NCBI RefSeq assembly: GCF_029227915.1
Contig: NC_079880.1
Span: 26,779,501-26,843,500, forward strand
DNA from: Hydractinia symbiolongicarpus
Taxonomy: Eukaryota > Cnidaria > Hydrozoa > Anthoathecata > Hydractiniidae
Reading direction: 5' to 3'
DNA length: 64,000 bases
Numbering within the stretch: position 1 is the first letter of the stretch; each line of letters opens with the position of its first letter. Under the pieces are notes generated by a model. The model saw nothing but the letters and a program-made list of their open reading frames with translations, searched no databases and was not told where the DNA came from. Made by a program: the position numbers and the translations under genes. Shown in pieces: positions 14,851 to 28,543 of this stretch.

Positions 14851-17108
14851 TTTATCTTAATTTTTGAATAAAGCGCTACCACAGCGCCCTGTGTAATCGC
14901 TGAGTTACAGCAGTCATGTCAAATTAAGAAGAATGTTATTTCTTGTAGTCAAACTGGCTCATTTATCACATTTATAAAGTCAAAGCCCAAAATCAGTTCA
15001 ATTAAGTCCCACAGTCAAACGTTTCACTGTTAAAAGCGATGAAACCTAGTAATATCCAAATACTACCGCTAAATACATGTGGGGACGAATATGCGGCTCA
15101 ACCGTTGTAACTCGAACGAATTTATACCGCTAGAAATTCAATGAAATGTAGTCTTTGAAACTGTTCCTATTTATTCAGCGCATGCTAACGGCCAGGATTG
15201 GTCCCACAGTAAGAAAAGACTTATTTATCTAAATTTTTAAATAAAGCTCTACCACAGAGCTTAATGTAATCGCTGAATTTCAGCCATCACATCAAATTAA
15301 GGAAAAATTTATTCCTTGAAGACCAATTGGCTCATCTGTCACATTTATAAGGTCAAAGTCCTAAATCAGTTCAATTAAGTCCCACAGTCAATCATTTCAC
15401 TGTTAAGTGCGATGCAACCTAGTAATATCCAAATACTATCGCTAAATACATGTGTGGACGAATATGTGGCGCAACCGATGTAACTCGAACGGATTGATAC
15501 CGTTACAAAGTCAATGAAATGTAGTTTTTGAAACTGTCGTTTTTTCTTCAGCGTGCGATAACGGCTAGGATTTGTCCCACAGTAAAAAATGACTTATTTA
15601 TCTTAATTTTTTAATAAAGTGCTACCACAGCGCCCAGTTGAATCGCTGAGTTCCAGCATTCATGTCAAATTATGAAGAATGTTATTTCTTGTAGTCAAAC
15701 TGGCTCATTTATAACATTTATCAGGTCACAGTCCAAAGTTAGTTCAATTAAGTGCCACAGTCAATCGTTTCACTGTTAAAGGCCATGCAACCTAGTAATA
15801 TCAGAATACTATCGCTAAATACATGTTGGTACGAATATGTGACGCAACCGTTGTAACTCAAACGGATTGATACAGCCAAGAAGTCGATGAAATGTAGTTT
15901 GTGAGAATGTCTCTATTTGTTCAGCGCGTGCCAACGGCCAGGATTAGTCCCACAGTAAAAAATGACTTATTTATCTAAATTTTTAAATAAAGCACTACCA
16001 CAGAGCCTAGTGTACTCGCTGAATTCCAGCAATCATGTCGAATTAAGAAGAATGGGATTCCTTGGAGTCCAATTGGCTCATTTAACGCATTTACAAGGTC
16101 ACAGTCCAGAATCAGTTCAATTAGGGCCCACAGTCAATCGTTTTACTGTTAAAAGCGATGCAACTTAGTCACATTGGAAAAAATCACTAAATACATGTTG
16201 GTACGAATATGTGACGCAACCGTTGTAACTCATTCGAATTTATACCGCTAGAAAGTCAATGAAATGTAGTCTTTGAAACAGTTCCTCTTTATTCAGCGCG
16301 TGCTAACGGCCAGGATTGGTCCCACAGTAAGAAATGACTTATTTATCTTAATTTTTTAATAAAGCACTACCACAGAGACTAGTGTGCTCGCTGAATTCCA
16401 GCAATCATGCCGAATTAAGAAGAATGGTGTTCCTTGGAGTCCAATTGGCTCATTTAACGCATTTAAAAGGTCACAGTCCAGAATCAGTTCAATTAAGGCC
16501 CACAGTCAATCGTTTCACTGTTAAAAGCGATGTAACTTAGTCACATCGGAAAAAATCACTAAATACATGTTGGTACGAATATGTGACGCAACCGTTGTAA
16601 CCCAAACGGATTAACACCGTTAGAAAGCCAATGAAATGTAGTTTTTGAAACTGTCTCTATTTCTTCAGCGCGAACTAACGGCTGTGATTGGTCCCACAGT
16701 AAAAAATGACTTATTTAACTTAATTTTTAAATAAAACGCTACCACAGTTCCCAGTGCAATCGCTGAATTTCAGCAATCAAGACAAATTAAGAAGAATGTT
16801 ACTTCTTGTTGTCAAACTGGCTCATTTATCACATTTTTAAGGTCAAAGTCCAAAATCAGTTCGATTATGTCCCACAATCAAACGTTTCACTGTTAAAAGC
16901 GATGCAACCTAGTGCTATCAGAAAAATATCGCTAAATACATGTTCGTACGAATATGTGACGCAACCGTTGTAAATTAAACGGATTGATATGGCCAAGAAG
17001 TCGATAAAATGTAGTTTCTGAGAATTTCTCTATTTCTTCAGCGCGAACTAACGGCTAGGATTGGTCCCACAGTGAAAAATGACTTATTTATCTTAATTTT
17101 TGAATAAA

Positions 17109-17123
17109 GCGCTACCACAGCGC
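17109..17123. repeat. Short perfect hairpin GCGCT-ACCAC-AGCGC (representative copy)
   Basis: A 5-bp GC-rich stem with a 5-base loop lies just before the monomer phase point. It recurs in monomers of the GCGCTACCACAGCGC or GCGCTGCCACAGCGC types. Other types weaken it (GTGCTACCACAGCGC, GCACTACCACAGAGC), so it is not universal. Confidence 0.45.
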
Positions 17124-18629
17124 CCTGTGTAATCGCTGAGTTCCAGCAATCATGTCAAATTAAGAAGAATGTTATTTCTTGTAGTCAAACTGGCTCATTC
17201 ATCACATTCATAAGGTCAAATCCCAAAATCAGTTCAATTAAGTCCCAGAGTCAAACGTTTCACTGTTAAAAGCGATGAAACCTAGTAATATCCAAATACT
17301 ATCGCTAAATACCTGTTGGGACGAATATGCGGCTCAACCGTTGTAACTCAAACGAATTTATACCACTAGAAATTCAATGAAATTTAGTCTTTGAAACTGT
17401 TCCTATTTATTCAGCCCATGCTAACGGCCAGGATTGGTCCCACAGTAAGAAAAGACTTATTTATCTAAATTTTTAAATAAAGCTCTACCACAGAGCTTAA
17501 TGTAATCGCTGAATTCCAGCCATCACGTCAAATTAAGAAGAAAGTTATTCCTTGGAGACCAATTGGCTCATCTGTCACGTTTATAAGGACATAGTCCAGA
17601 GTCAGCTCTATTAATTCCCACAGTCACTCGTTTCACTGTTAAAAGCAATACAACTTAGTAAAATTGGAAGAAAATTACCAAATACATGTTGGTACGAATA
17701 TGTGACGCAACCGTTGTAACTCAAACGAATTGACACCGCTAGAAAGTCAATGAAATGTAGTTTTTGAGAATGTCTCTAATTCTTCAGCGCAAACTAACGG
17801 CTAGGATTGGTCCCACAGTAAAAACAGACATATTTATCTTCATAATTTAACAAAGAGTTACCACAGTGCCTACTGTAAATGCTGAGTTACAGCAATCAAG
17901 CCAAATTAAGAAGAATGTTACTTCTTGTAGTCAAACTGGCTCATTTATCACATTTATAAGGTGAAAGTCCAAAATCAGTTCAGTTAAGTCCCACAGTCAA
18001 TCGTTTCACTGTTAAAAGCGATGCAACTTAGTCACATCGGAAGAAATCACTAAATACATGTTGGTACGAATATGTGACGCAACCGTTGTAACTCAAACGG
18101 ATTAACACTGTTAAAAAGCCAATGAAATGTAGTTTTTGAAAATGTCTCTATTTCTTCAGCGCGAACAAACGGCTGGGATTGGTCCCACAGTAGAAAATGA
18201 CTTTATTAACTTAATTTTTAAATAAAACGCTACCACAGTGCCCAGTGCAATCGCTGAGTTCCAGCAATCAAGTCAAATTAAGAGGAATGTTACTTCTTGT
18301 AGTCAAACTGGCTCATTTATCACATTTACAATTCAAACTCCAAAATCAGTTCAATTAAGTCCCACAGTCAAACGTTTCACTTTTAAAAGCGATGCAACCT
18401 AGTAATATCCGAATACTATCGCTAAATACATGTGGGGCGAATATGTGACGCAACTGTTGTAACTCCAGCGGATTAACACTGTTAGAAAGTCAATGAAATG
18501 TAGTTTTTGAAACTGTCTCTATTTCTTCAGCGCGAACTAAAGGCTAGGATTGCTCCTACAGTGAAAAATGACTTATTTAACTTAATTTTTAAATAAAACG
18601 CTACCACAGTGCACAGTGCAATCGCTGAG

Positions 18630-21600
18630 TTTCAGCAATCAAGTCAAATTAAGAAGAATGTTACTTCTTGTAGTCAAACTGGCTCATTTATCACATTTAC
18701 AAGGTCAAACTCCAAAATCAGTTCAATTAAGTCCCACAGTCAAACGTTTCACTTTTAAAAGCGATGCAACCTAGTAATATCCGAATACTATCGCTAAATA
18801 CATGTGGTGCGAATATGTGACACAACCGTTGTAACTCAAACGGATTGACACCGTTAGAAAGTCAACGAAAAGTAGTTTTTGAAACTGTTTCTATTTCTTC
18901 AGCGCGAACAAATGGCTGGGTTTGGTCCCACAATAAAAAATGACTTATTTAACTTACTTATTAAGTAAAACTTTACCACAGCGCCCAGTGCAATCGCTGA
19001 GTTCCAGCAATCAAGTCAAATTAAGAAGAATGTTATTTCTTGTAGTCAAACTGGCTCATTGATAACATTTATCAGGTCACACTGCAGAGTTAGTTCAATT
19101 AAGTCCCACAGTCAATCGTTTCACTGTTAAAGGCGATGCAAGCTATTAATATCAGAATACTATCGCTAAATACATGTTGATACGAATATGTGACGCAACC
19201 GTTGTAACTCAAACAGATTGATACCGCCAAGAATTCGACGAAATGTATTTTTTGAGAATGTCTCTATTTCTTCAGCGTGTGCTAACGGCCTGGATTAGTC
19301 CCACAGTAAAAAAAGACTTATTTATCTAAATTTTTAAATAAAGCACTACCACAGAGCCTAGTGTACTCGCTGAATTCCAGCAATCATGTCGAATTAAGAA
19401 GAATGGTATTCCTTGGAGTCCAATTGGCTCATTTAACGCATTTGCAAGGTCACAGTCCAGAATCAGTTCAATTAAGGCCCACGGTCTATCGTTTCACTGT
19501 TAAAAGCGATTCAACTTAGTCACATCGGAAAAAATCACTAAATACATGTTGGTACAAGTATGTGACGCAACCGTTGTAACTCAAACGGATAAACACCGTT
19601 AAAAAGTCAATGAAATGTAGTTTTTGAAACTGTCTCTATTTCTTCAGCGCGAATTAACGGCTGGGATTGGTCCCACAGTAAAAAATGACTTATTTATCTT
19701 AATTTTTAAATAAAACGCTACCACAGTGCCCAGTGCAATCGCTGAGTTCCAGCAATTAAGTCAAATTAAGAAGAATGTTACTTGTTGTAGTCAAACTGGC
19801 TCATTTATCACATTTTTAAGGTCAAACTTCAAAATCAGTTCGATTAAGTCTCACAGTCAAACGTTTCACTGTTAAAAGCGATGCAACCTAGTAATATCCG
19901 AATACTATCGCTGAGTACATGTGGGGACGAATATGTAACGCAACCGTTGTAACGCAAACGGATCGACACCGTTAGAAAGTCAATGAAATGTAGTTTTTGA
20001 AACTGTCTCTATTTCTTCAGAGCAAACTAATGGCTGGTATTGGTTCCACAGTAAAAAATGACTTATTTAAGTTAATTTTTAAATAAAACTCTACCACAGC
20101 GACCAGTGCAATCGCTGAGTTCCAGCAATCAAGTCAAATTAAGAAAAATGTTACTTCTTGTAGTCAAACTGGCTCATTTATCACATTTATAAGGTCACAG
20201 TCCAAAGTTAATTCAATTAAGTGTCACAGTCAATTGTTTTACTGTTAAAGGCTATGCAACCTAGTAATATCAGAATACTATCGCTAAATACATGTTGGTA
20301 CGAATATGTGACGCAACCGTTGTAACTCAAACGGATTAACACTGTTAGAAAGTCATTGAAATGTAGTTTTTGAAGCTGTCTCTATTTCTTCAGCGCGTGC
20401 TAACGGCCAGGATTAGTCCCACAGTAAAAATAGACTTAATTATCTAAATTTTTAAATAAAGCACTACCACAGAGCCTTGTGTACTCGCTGAATTCCAGCA
20501 ATCATGTCGAATTAAGAAGAATGGTATTCCTTGGAGTCCAATTGGCTCATTTAACGCATTTACAAGGTCAAACTCCAAAATCAGTTCAATTAAGTCCCAC
20601 AGTCAAACGTTTCACTTTTAAAAGCGATGCAACCTAGTAATATCCGAATACTATCGCTAAATACATGTGGTGCGAATATGTGACACAACCGTTGTAACTC
20701 AAACGGATTGACACCGTTAGAAAGTCAACGAAAAGTAGTTTTTGAAACTGTTTCTATTTCTTCAGCGCGAACAAATGGCTGGGTTTGGTCCCACAATAAA
20801 AAATGACTTATTTAACTTACTTATTAAGTAAAACTTTACCACAGCGCCCAGTGCAATCGCTGAGTTCCAGCAATCAAGTCAAATTAAGAAGAATGTTATT
20901 TCTTGTAGTCAAACTGGCTCATTGATAACATTTATCAGGTCACACTGCAGAGTTAGTTCAATTAAGTCCCACAGTCAATCGTTTCACTGTTAAAGGCGAT
21001 GCAAGCTATTAATATCAGAATACTATCGCTAAATACATGTTGATACGAATATGTGACGCAACTGTTGTAACTCAAACAGATTGATACCGCCAAGAATTCG
21101 ACGAAATGTATTTTTTGAGAATGTCTCTATTTCTTCAGCGTGTGCTAACGGCCTGGATTAGTCCCACAGTAAAAAAAGACTTATTTATCTAAATTTTTAA
21201 ATAAAGCACTACCACAGAGCCTAGTGTACTCGCTGAATTCCAGCAATCATGTCGAATTAAGAAGAATGGTATTCCTTGGAGTCCAATTGGCTCATTTAAC
21301 GCATTTGCAAGGTCACAGTCCAGAATCAGTTCAATTAAGGCCCACGGTCTATCGTTTCACTGTTAAAAGCGATTCAACTTAGTCACATCGGAAAAAATCA
21401 CTAAATACATGTTGGTACAAGTATGTGACGCAACCGTTGTAACTCAAACGGATAAACACCGTTAAAAAGTCAATGAAATGTAGTTTTTGAAACTGTCTCT
21501 ATTTCTTCAGCGCGAATTAACGGCTGGGATTGGTCCCACAGTAAAAAAAGACTTATTTATCTTAATTTTTAAATAAAACGCTACCACAGTGCCCAGTGCA

Positions 21601-22420
21601 ATCGCTGAGTTCCAGCAATTAAGTCAAATTAAGAAGAATGTTACTTGTTGTAGTCAAACTGGCTCATTTATCACATTTTTAAGGTCAAACTTCAAAATCA
21701 GTTCGATTAAGTCTCACAGTCAAACGTTTCACTGTTAAAAGCGATGCAACCTAGTAATATCCGAATACTATCGCTGAGTACATGTGGGGACGAATATGTA
21801 ACGCAACCGTTGTAACTCAAACGGATCGACACCGTTAGAAAGTCAATGAAATGTAGTTTTTGAAACTGTCTCTATTTCTTCAGAGCAAACTAATGGCTGG
21901 TATTGGTCCCACAGTAAAAAATGACTTATTTAAGTTAATTTTTAAATAAAACGCTACCACAGTGCCCAGTGCAATAGCTGAGTTCCAGCAATCAGGTCAA
22001 ATTAAGAAGAATGTTACTTCTTGTAGTCAAACTGGCTCATTTATCACATTTTTAAGGTCAAACTTCAAAATCAGTTCGATTAAGTCTCACAGTCAAACGT
22101 TTCACTGTTAAAAGCGATGCAACCTAGTAATATCCGAATACTATCGCTGAGTACATGTGGGGACGAATATGTAACGCAACCGTTGTAACTCTAACGGATC
22201 GACACCGTTAGAAAGTCAATGAAATGTAGTTTTTGAAACTGTCTCTATTTCTTCAGAGCAAACTAATGGCTGGTATTGGTCCCACAGTAAAAAATGACTT
22301 ATTTAAATTAATTTTTAAATAAAACTCTACCACAGCGACCAGTGCAATCGCTGAGTTCCAGCAATCAAGTCAAATTAAAAAAAATGTTATTTCTTGTAGT
22401 CAAACTGGCTCATTTATCAC
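18630..22420. repeat. 5-mer higher-order repeat, two units (about 1.86 kb), with dispersed sister copies
   Basis: The marker GCGAACAAATGGCTGGG with CACAATAAAAAATG lies at about 18903 and 20764 (1861 bp apart), followed in both by CATTGATAACATTTATCAGG, the CGCATTTGCAAGG monomer and the TACTTGTTGTAG monomer. The second copy carries an extra monomer at about 21.95-22.32 kb. The same series occurs at 1-1560 and at about 25.7-27.5 kb, so this unit has at least four copies in the window, separated by unrelated monomer types. Confidence 0.75.
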
Positions 22421-25400
22421 ATTTATAAGGTCACAGTCCAAAGTTAGTTCAATTAAGTGCCACAGTCAATTGTTTTACTGTTAAAGGCTATGCAACCTAG
22501 TAATATCAGAATACTATCGCTAAATACATGTTTGTACGAATATGTGACGCAACCGTTGTAACTCAAACGGATTAACACTGTTAGAAAGTCATTGAAATGT
22601 AGTTTTTGAAGCTGTCTCTATTTCTTCAGCGCGTGCTAACGGCCAGGATTAGTCCCACAGTAAAAAAAGACTTATTTATCTAAATTTTTAAATAAAGCAC
22701 TACCACAGAGCCTAGTGTACTCGCTGAATTCCAGCAATCATGTCGAATTAAGAAGAATGGTATTCCTTGGAGTCCAATTGGCTCATTTAACGCATTTACA
22801 AGGTTACAGTCCAGAATCAGTCCAATTAGGGCCCACAGTCAATCGTTTCACTGTTAAAAGCGATGCAACTTAGTCACATCGGAAAAAATCACTAAATACA
22901 TGTTGGTACCAATATGTGACGCAACCGTTGTAACTCAAACGGATTAACACCGTTAAAAAGCCAATGAAATGTAGTTTTTGAAAATGTCTCTATTTCTTCA
23001 GCGCGAACTAACGGCTGGGATTGGTCCCACAGTAGAAAATGACTTTATTAACTTAATTTTTAAATAAAACGCTACCACAGTGCCCAGTGCAATCGCTGAG
23101 TTCCAGCAATCAAGTCATATTAAGAGGAATGTTACTTCTTGTAGTCAAACTGGCTCATTTATCACATTTACAAGGTCAAACTCCAAAATCAGTTCAATTA
23201 AGTCCCACAGTCAAACGTTTCACTTTTAAAAGCGATGCAACCTACTAATATCCGAATACTATCGCTAAATACATGTTGGTACGAATATGTGACGCAACCG
23301 TTGTAACTCATTCGAATTTATACCGCTAGAAAGTCAATGAAATGTAGTCTTTGGGACAGTTTCTCTTTATTCAGCGCGTGCTAACGGCCAGGATTGGTCC
23401 CACAGTAAGAAATGACTTATTTATCTTAATTTTTTAATAAAGCACTACCACAGAGCCTAGTGTGCTCGCTGAATTCCAGCAATCATGCCGAATTAAGAAG
23501 AATGGTGTTCCTTGGAGTCCAATTGGCTCATTTAACGCATTTAAAAGGTCACAGTCCAGAATCAGTTCAATTAAGGCCCACAGTCAATCGTTTCACTGTT
23601 AAAAGCGATGTAACTTAGTCACATCGGAAAAAATCACTAAATACATGTTGGTACGAATATGTGACGCAACCCTTGTAACCCAAACGGATTAACACCGTTA
23701 GAAAGCCAATGAAATTTAGTTTTTGAAACTGTCTCTATTTCTTCAGCGCGAACTAACGGCTGTGATTGGTCCCACAGTAAAAAATGACTTATTTAACTTA
23801 ATTTTTAAATAAAACGCTACCACAGTTCCCAGTGCAATCGCTGAATTTCAGCAATCAAGACAAATTAAGAAGAATGTTACTTCTTGTTGTCAAACTGGCT
23901 CATTTATCACATTTTTAAGGTCAAAGTCCAAAATCAGTTCGATTATGTCCCACAATCAAACGTTTCACTGTTAAAAGCGATGCAACCTAGTGCTATCAGA
24001 AAAATATCGCTAAATACATGTTCGTACGAATATGTGACGCAACCGTTGTAAATTAAACGGATTGATACGGCCAAGAAGTCGATGAAATGTAGTTTCTGAG
24101 AATTTCTCTATTTCTTCAGCGCGAACTAACGGCTAGGATTGGTCCCACAGTGAAAAATGACTTATTTATCTTAATTTTTGAATAAAGCGCTACCACAGCG
24201 CCCTGTGTAATCGCTGAGTTCCAGCAATCCTGTCAAATTAAGAAGAATGTTATTTCTTGTAGTCAAACTGGCTCATTCATCACATTTATAAGGTCAAAGC
24301 CCAAAATCAGTTCAATTAAATCCCACAGTCAAACGTTTCACTGTTAAAAGCGATGAAACCTAGTAATATCCAAATACTACCGCTAAATACATCTGGGGAC
24401 GAATATGCGGCTCAACCGTTGTAACTCAAACGAATTTATACCGCTAGAAATTCAATGAAATGTAGTCTTTGAAACTGTTCCTATTTATTCAGCGCATGCT
24501 AACGGCCAGGATTGGTCCCACAGTAAGAAAAGACTTATTTATCTAAATTTTTAAATAAAGCTCTACCACAGAGCTTAATGTAATCGCTGAATTCCAGCCA
24601 TCACGTCAAATTAAGATGAAAGTAATTCCTTGAAGACCAATTGGCTCATCTGTCACATTTATAAGGACATAGTCCAGAGTCAGCTCAATTAATTCCCACA
24701 GTCACTCGTTTCACTGTTAAAAGCAATACAACTTAGTAAAATTGGAAGAAAATCACTAAATACATGTTGGTACGAATATGTGACGCAACCGTTGTAACTC
24801 AAACGGATTGACACCGTTAGAAAGTCAATGTAATGTAATTTTTGAGAATGTCTCTAATTCTTCAGCGCAAACTAACGGCTAGGATTGGTCCCACAGTAAA
24901 AACAGACATATTTATCTTCATTTTTTAACAAAGAGTTACCACAGTGCCCACTGTAAATGCTGAGTTCCAGCAATCAAGTCAAATTAAGAAGAATGTTACT
25001 TCTTGTAGTCAAACTGGCTCATTTATCACATTTATAAGGTCAAAGTCCAAAATCAGTTCAATTAAGTCCCACAGTCAAACGTTTCACTGTTAAAAGCGAT
25101 GCAACCTAGTAATATCCAAATACTATCGCTAAATACATGTGGGGACGAATATGCGGCTCAACCGTTGTAACTCAAACGAATTTATACCACTAGAAATTCA
25201 ATGAAATTTAGTCTTTGAAACTGTTCCTATTTATTCAGCCCATGCTAACGGCCAGGATTGGTCCCACAGTAAGAAAAGACTTATTTATCTAAATTTTTAA
25301 ATAAAGCTCTACCACAGAGCTTAATGTAATCGCTGCATTCCAGCAATCATGTCGAATTAAGAAGAATGGTATTCCTTGGAGTCCAATTGGCTCATTTAAC

Positions 25401-28400
25401 GCATTTACAAGGTCACAGTCCAGAATCAGTTCAATTAAGGCCCACAGTCAATCGTTTCACTGTTAAAAGCGATGCAACTTAGTCACATCGGAAAAAATCA
25501 CTAAATACATGTTGGTACGAATATGTGACGCAACCGTTGTAACTCAAACGGATTAACACCGTTAAAAAGCCAATGAAATGTAGTTTTTGAAAATGTCTCT
25601 ATTTCTTCAGCGCGAACAAACGGCTGGGATTGGTCCCACAGTAGAAAATGACTTTATTAACTTAATTTTCAAATAAAACGCTACCACAGTGCCCAGTGCA
25701 ATCGCTGAGTTCCAGCAATCAAGTCAAATTAAGAGGAATGTTACTTCTTGTAGTCAAACTGGCTCATTTATCACATTTACAAGGTCAAGCTCCAAAATCA
25801 GTTCAATTAAGTCCCACAGTCAAACGTTTCACTTTTAAAAGCGATGCAACCTAGTAATATCCGAATACTATCGCTAAATACATGTGGTGCGAATATGTGA
25901 CACAACCGTTGTAACTCAAACGGAATGACACCGTTAGAAAGTCAACGAAAAGTAGTTTTTGAAACTGTTTCTATTTCTTCAGCGCGAACAAATGGCTGGG
26001 TTTGGTCCCACAATAAAAAAATGACTTATTTAACTTAATTATTAAGTAAAACTTTACCACAGCGCCCAGTGCAATCGCTGAGTTCCAGCAATCAAGTCAA
26101 ATTAAGAAGAATGTTATTTCTTGTAGTCAAACTGGCTCATTGATAACATTTATCAGGTCACACTGCAGAGTTAGTTCAATTAAGTCCCACAGTCAATCGT
26201 TTCACTGTTAAAAGCGATGCAAGCTATTAATATCAGAATACTATCGCTAAATACATGTTGGTACGAATATGTGACGCAACCGTTGTAACTCAAACAGATT
26301 GATACCGCCAAGAATTCGACGAAATGTATTTTTTGAGAATGTCTCTATTTCTTCAGCGTGTGCTAACGGCCTGGATTAGTCCCACAGTAAAAAAGACTTA
26401 TTTATCTAAATTTTTAAATAAAGCACTACCACAGAGCTTAGTGTACTCGCTGAATTCCAGCAATCATGTCGAATTAAGAAGAATAGTATTCCTTGGAGTC
26501 CAATTGGCTCATTTAACGCATTTGCAAGGTCACAGTCCAGAATCAGTTCAATTAAGGCCCACGGTCTATCGTTTCACTGTTAAAAGCGATTCAACTTAGT
26601 CACATCGGGAAAAATCACTAAATACATGTTGGTACAAATATGTGACGCAACCGTTGTAACTCAAACGGATAAACACCGTTAAAAAGTCAATAAAATGTAG
26701 TTTTTGAAACTGTCTCTATTTCTTCAGCGCGAACTAACGGCTGGGATTGGTCCCACAGTAAAAAATGACTTATTTAACTTAATTTTTAAATAAAACGCTA
26801 CCACAGTGCCCAGTGCAATCGCTGAGTTCCAGCAATTAAGTCAAATTAAGAAGAATGTTACTTGTTGTAGTCAAACTGGCTCATTTATCACATTTTTAAG
26901 GTCAAACTTCAAAATCAGTTCGATTAAGTCTCACAGTCAAACGTTTCACTGTTAAAAGCGATGCAACCTAGTAATATCCGAATACTATCGCTGAGTACAT
27001 GTGGGGACGAATATGTAACGCAACCGTTGTAACTCAAACGGATCGACACCGTTAGAAAGTCAATGAAATGTAGTTTTTGAAACTGTCTCTATTTCTTCAG
27101 AGCAAACTAATGGCTGGTATTGGTCCCACAGTAAAAAATGACTTATTTAAGTTAATTTTTAAATAAAACTCTACCACAGCGACCAGTGCAATCGCTGAGT
27201 TCCAGCAATCAAGTCAAATTCAGAAAAATGTTACTTCTTGTAGTCAAACTGGCTCATTTATCACATTTATAAGGTCACAGTCAAAAGTTAATTCAATTAA
27301 GTGTCACAGTCAATTGTTTTACTGTTAAAGGCTATGCAACCTAGTAATATCAGAATACTATCGCTAAATACATGTTGGTACGAATATGTGACGCAACCGT
27401 TGTAACTCAAACGGATTAACACTGTTAGAAAGTCATTGAAATGTAGTTTTTGAAGCTGTCTCTATTTCTTCAGCGCGTGCTAACGGCCAGGATTAGTCCC
27501 ACAGTAAAAAAAGACTTATTTATCTAAAGTTTTAAATAAAGCACTACCACAGAGCCTAGTGTACTCGCTGAATTCCAGCAATCATGTCGAATTAAGAAGA
27601 ATGGTATTCCTTGGAGTCCAATTGGCTCATTTAACGCATTTACAAGGTCACAGTCCAGAATCAGTTCAATTAAGGCCCACAGTCAATCGTTTCACTGTTA
27701 AAAGCGATGCAACTTAGTCACATCGGAAAAAATCACTAAATATATGTTGGTACGAATATGTGACGCAACCGTTGTAACTCAAACGGATTAACACCGTTAA
27801 AAAGCCAATGAAATGTAGTTTTTGAAAATGTCTCTATTTCTTCAGCGCGAACTAATGGCTGGGATTGGTCCCACAGTAGAAAATGACTTTATTAACTTAA
27901 TTTTTAAATAAAACGCTACCACAGTGCCCAGTGCAATCGCTGAGTTCCAGCAATCAAGTCAAATTAAGAGGAATGTTACTTCTTGTAGTCAAACTGGCTC
28001 ATTTATCACATTTACAAGGTCAAACTCCAAAATCAGTTCAATTAAGTCCCACAGTCAAACGTTTCACTTTTAAAAGCGATGCAACCTACTAATATCCGAA
28101 TACTATCGCTAAATACATGTTGGTACGAATATGTGACGCGACCGTTTTAACTCAAACAGATTGATACCGCCAAGAATTCGACGAAATGTATTTTTTGAGA
28201 ATGCCTCTATTTCTTCAGCGTGTGCTAACGGCCTGGATTAGTCCCACAGTAAAAAAAGACTTATTTATCTAAATTTTTAAATAAAGCACTACCACAGAGC
28301 CTAGTGTACTCGCTGATTTCCAGCAATCATGTCGAATTAGGAAGAATGGTATTCCTCGGATCCCAATTGGCTCATTTATCGCATTTACAAGGTCACAGTC

Positions 28401-28486
28401 CAGAATCAGTTCAATTAAGTCCCACAGTCAACCGTTTCACTGTTAAAAGCGATGCAACTTAGTCACATCGGAAAAAATCACTAAAT

Positions 28487-28531
28487 ACATGTTGGTACGA
28501 ATATGTGACGCAACCGTTGTAACTCAAACGG
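28487..28531. other. Example of the near-invariant 45-bp monomer core
   Basis: This segment runs from ACATG through TTGGTACGAATATGTGACGC to CAACCGTTGTAACTCAAACGG (two overlapping words; their joint span is given by the coordinates). It changes little across all subfamilies and both arms, except for an alternation of TTGGTACG with TGGGGACG and a few point changes. The first third of the monomer, by contrast, occurs in several discrete forms. Conservation of this kind in satellites can mark a protein-binding or nucleosome-phasing element; no known site was identified. Confidence 0.55.
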
Positions 28532-28543
28532 ATTAACACCGTT
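28514..28543. repeat. Triple alternating dyad CCGTT / AACGG / CCGTT in the core (representative copy)
   Basis: CCGTT (28514-28518), AACGG (28527-28531) and CCGTT (28539-28543) are spaced by 8 and 7 bases. The middle arm can therefore pair with either outer arm, giving two competing hairpins. The first pair is present in most monomers. The third arm is kept in types ending ACACCGTTAG or ATACCGTTAG and lost in GATACGGCCAAG types. Confidence 0.5.

Larger units (their letters stand above)
16200..27600. repeat. Long-range duplication of ~19 monomers (about 7.08 kb period)
   Basis: The succession of variants at about 16.2-20.5 kb reappears at about 23.3-27.6 kb. Paired landmarks are TCATTCGAATTTATACCGC (about 16231 and 23309), the GAGCTTAATGTAATCGC/CATCACGTC monomer (about 17.5 and 24.6 kb), GCGAACAAATGGCTGGG (about 18903 and 25984), and GACCAGTGCAATCGC (about 20100 and 27180). 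Spacing is close to 7080 bp in each case. The copies are not colinear throughout: single monomers are gained or lost near 18.2-18.9 and 25.0-25.6 kb in compensating fashion. Confidence 0.7.

Noticed and set aside
26324-26599. Plus-strand open frames of 60-91 codons at 3603-3785, 8125-8322, 15962-16168, 26324-26599 and 47750-47956, and a minus-strand one at 29332-29520
   Set aside because: Each is a chance opening in a satellite monomer, is absent or broken in most sister copies, and has low-complexity composition without motifs.
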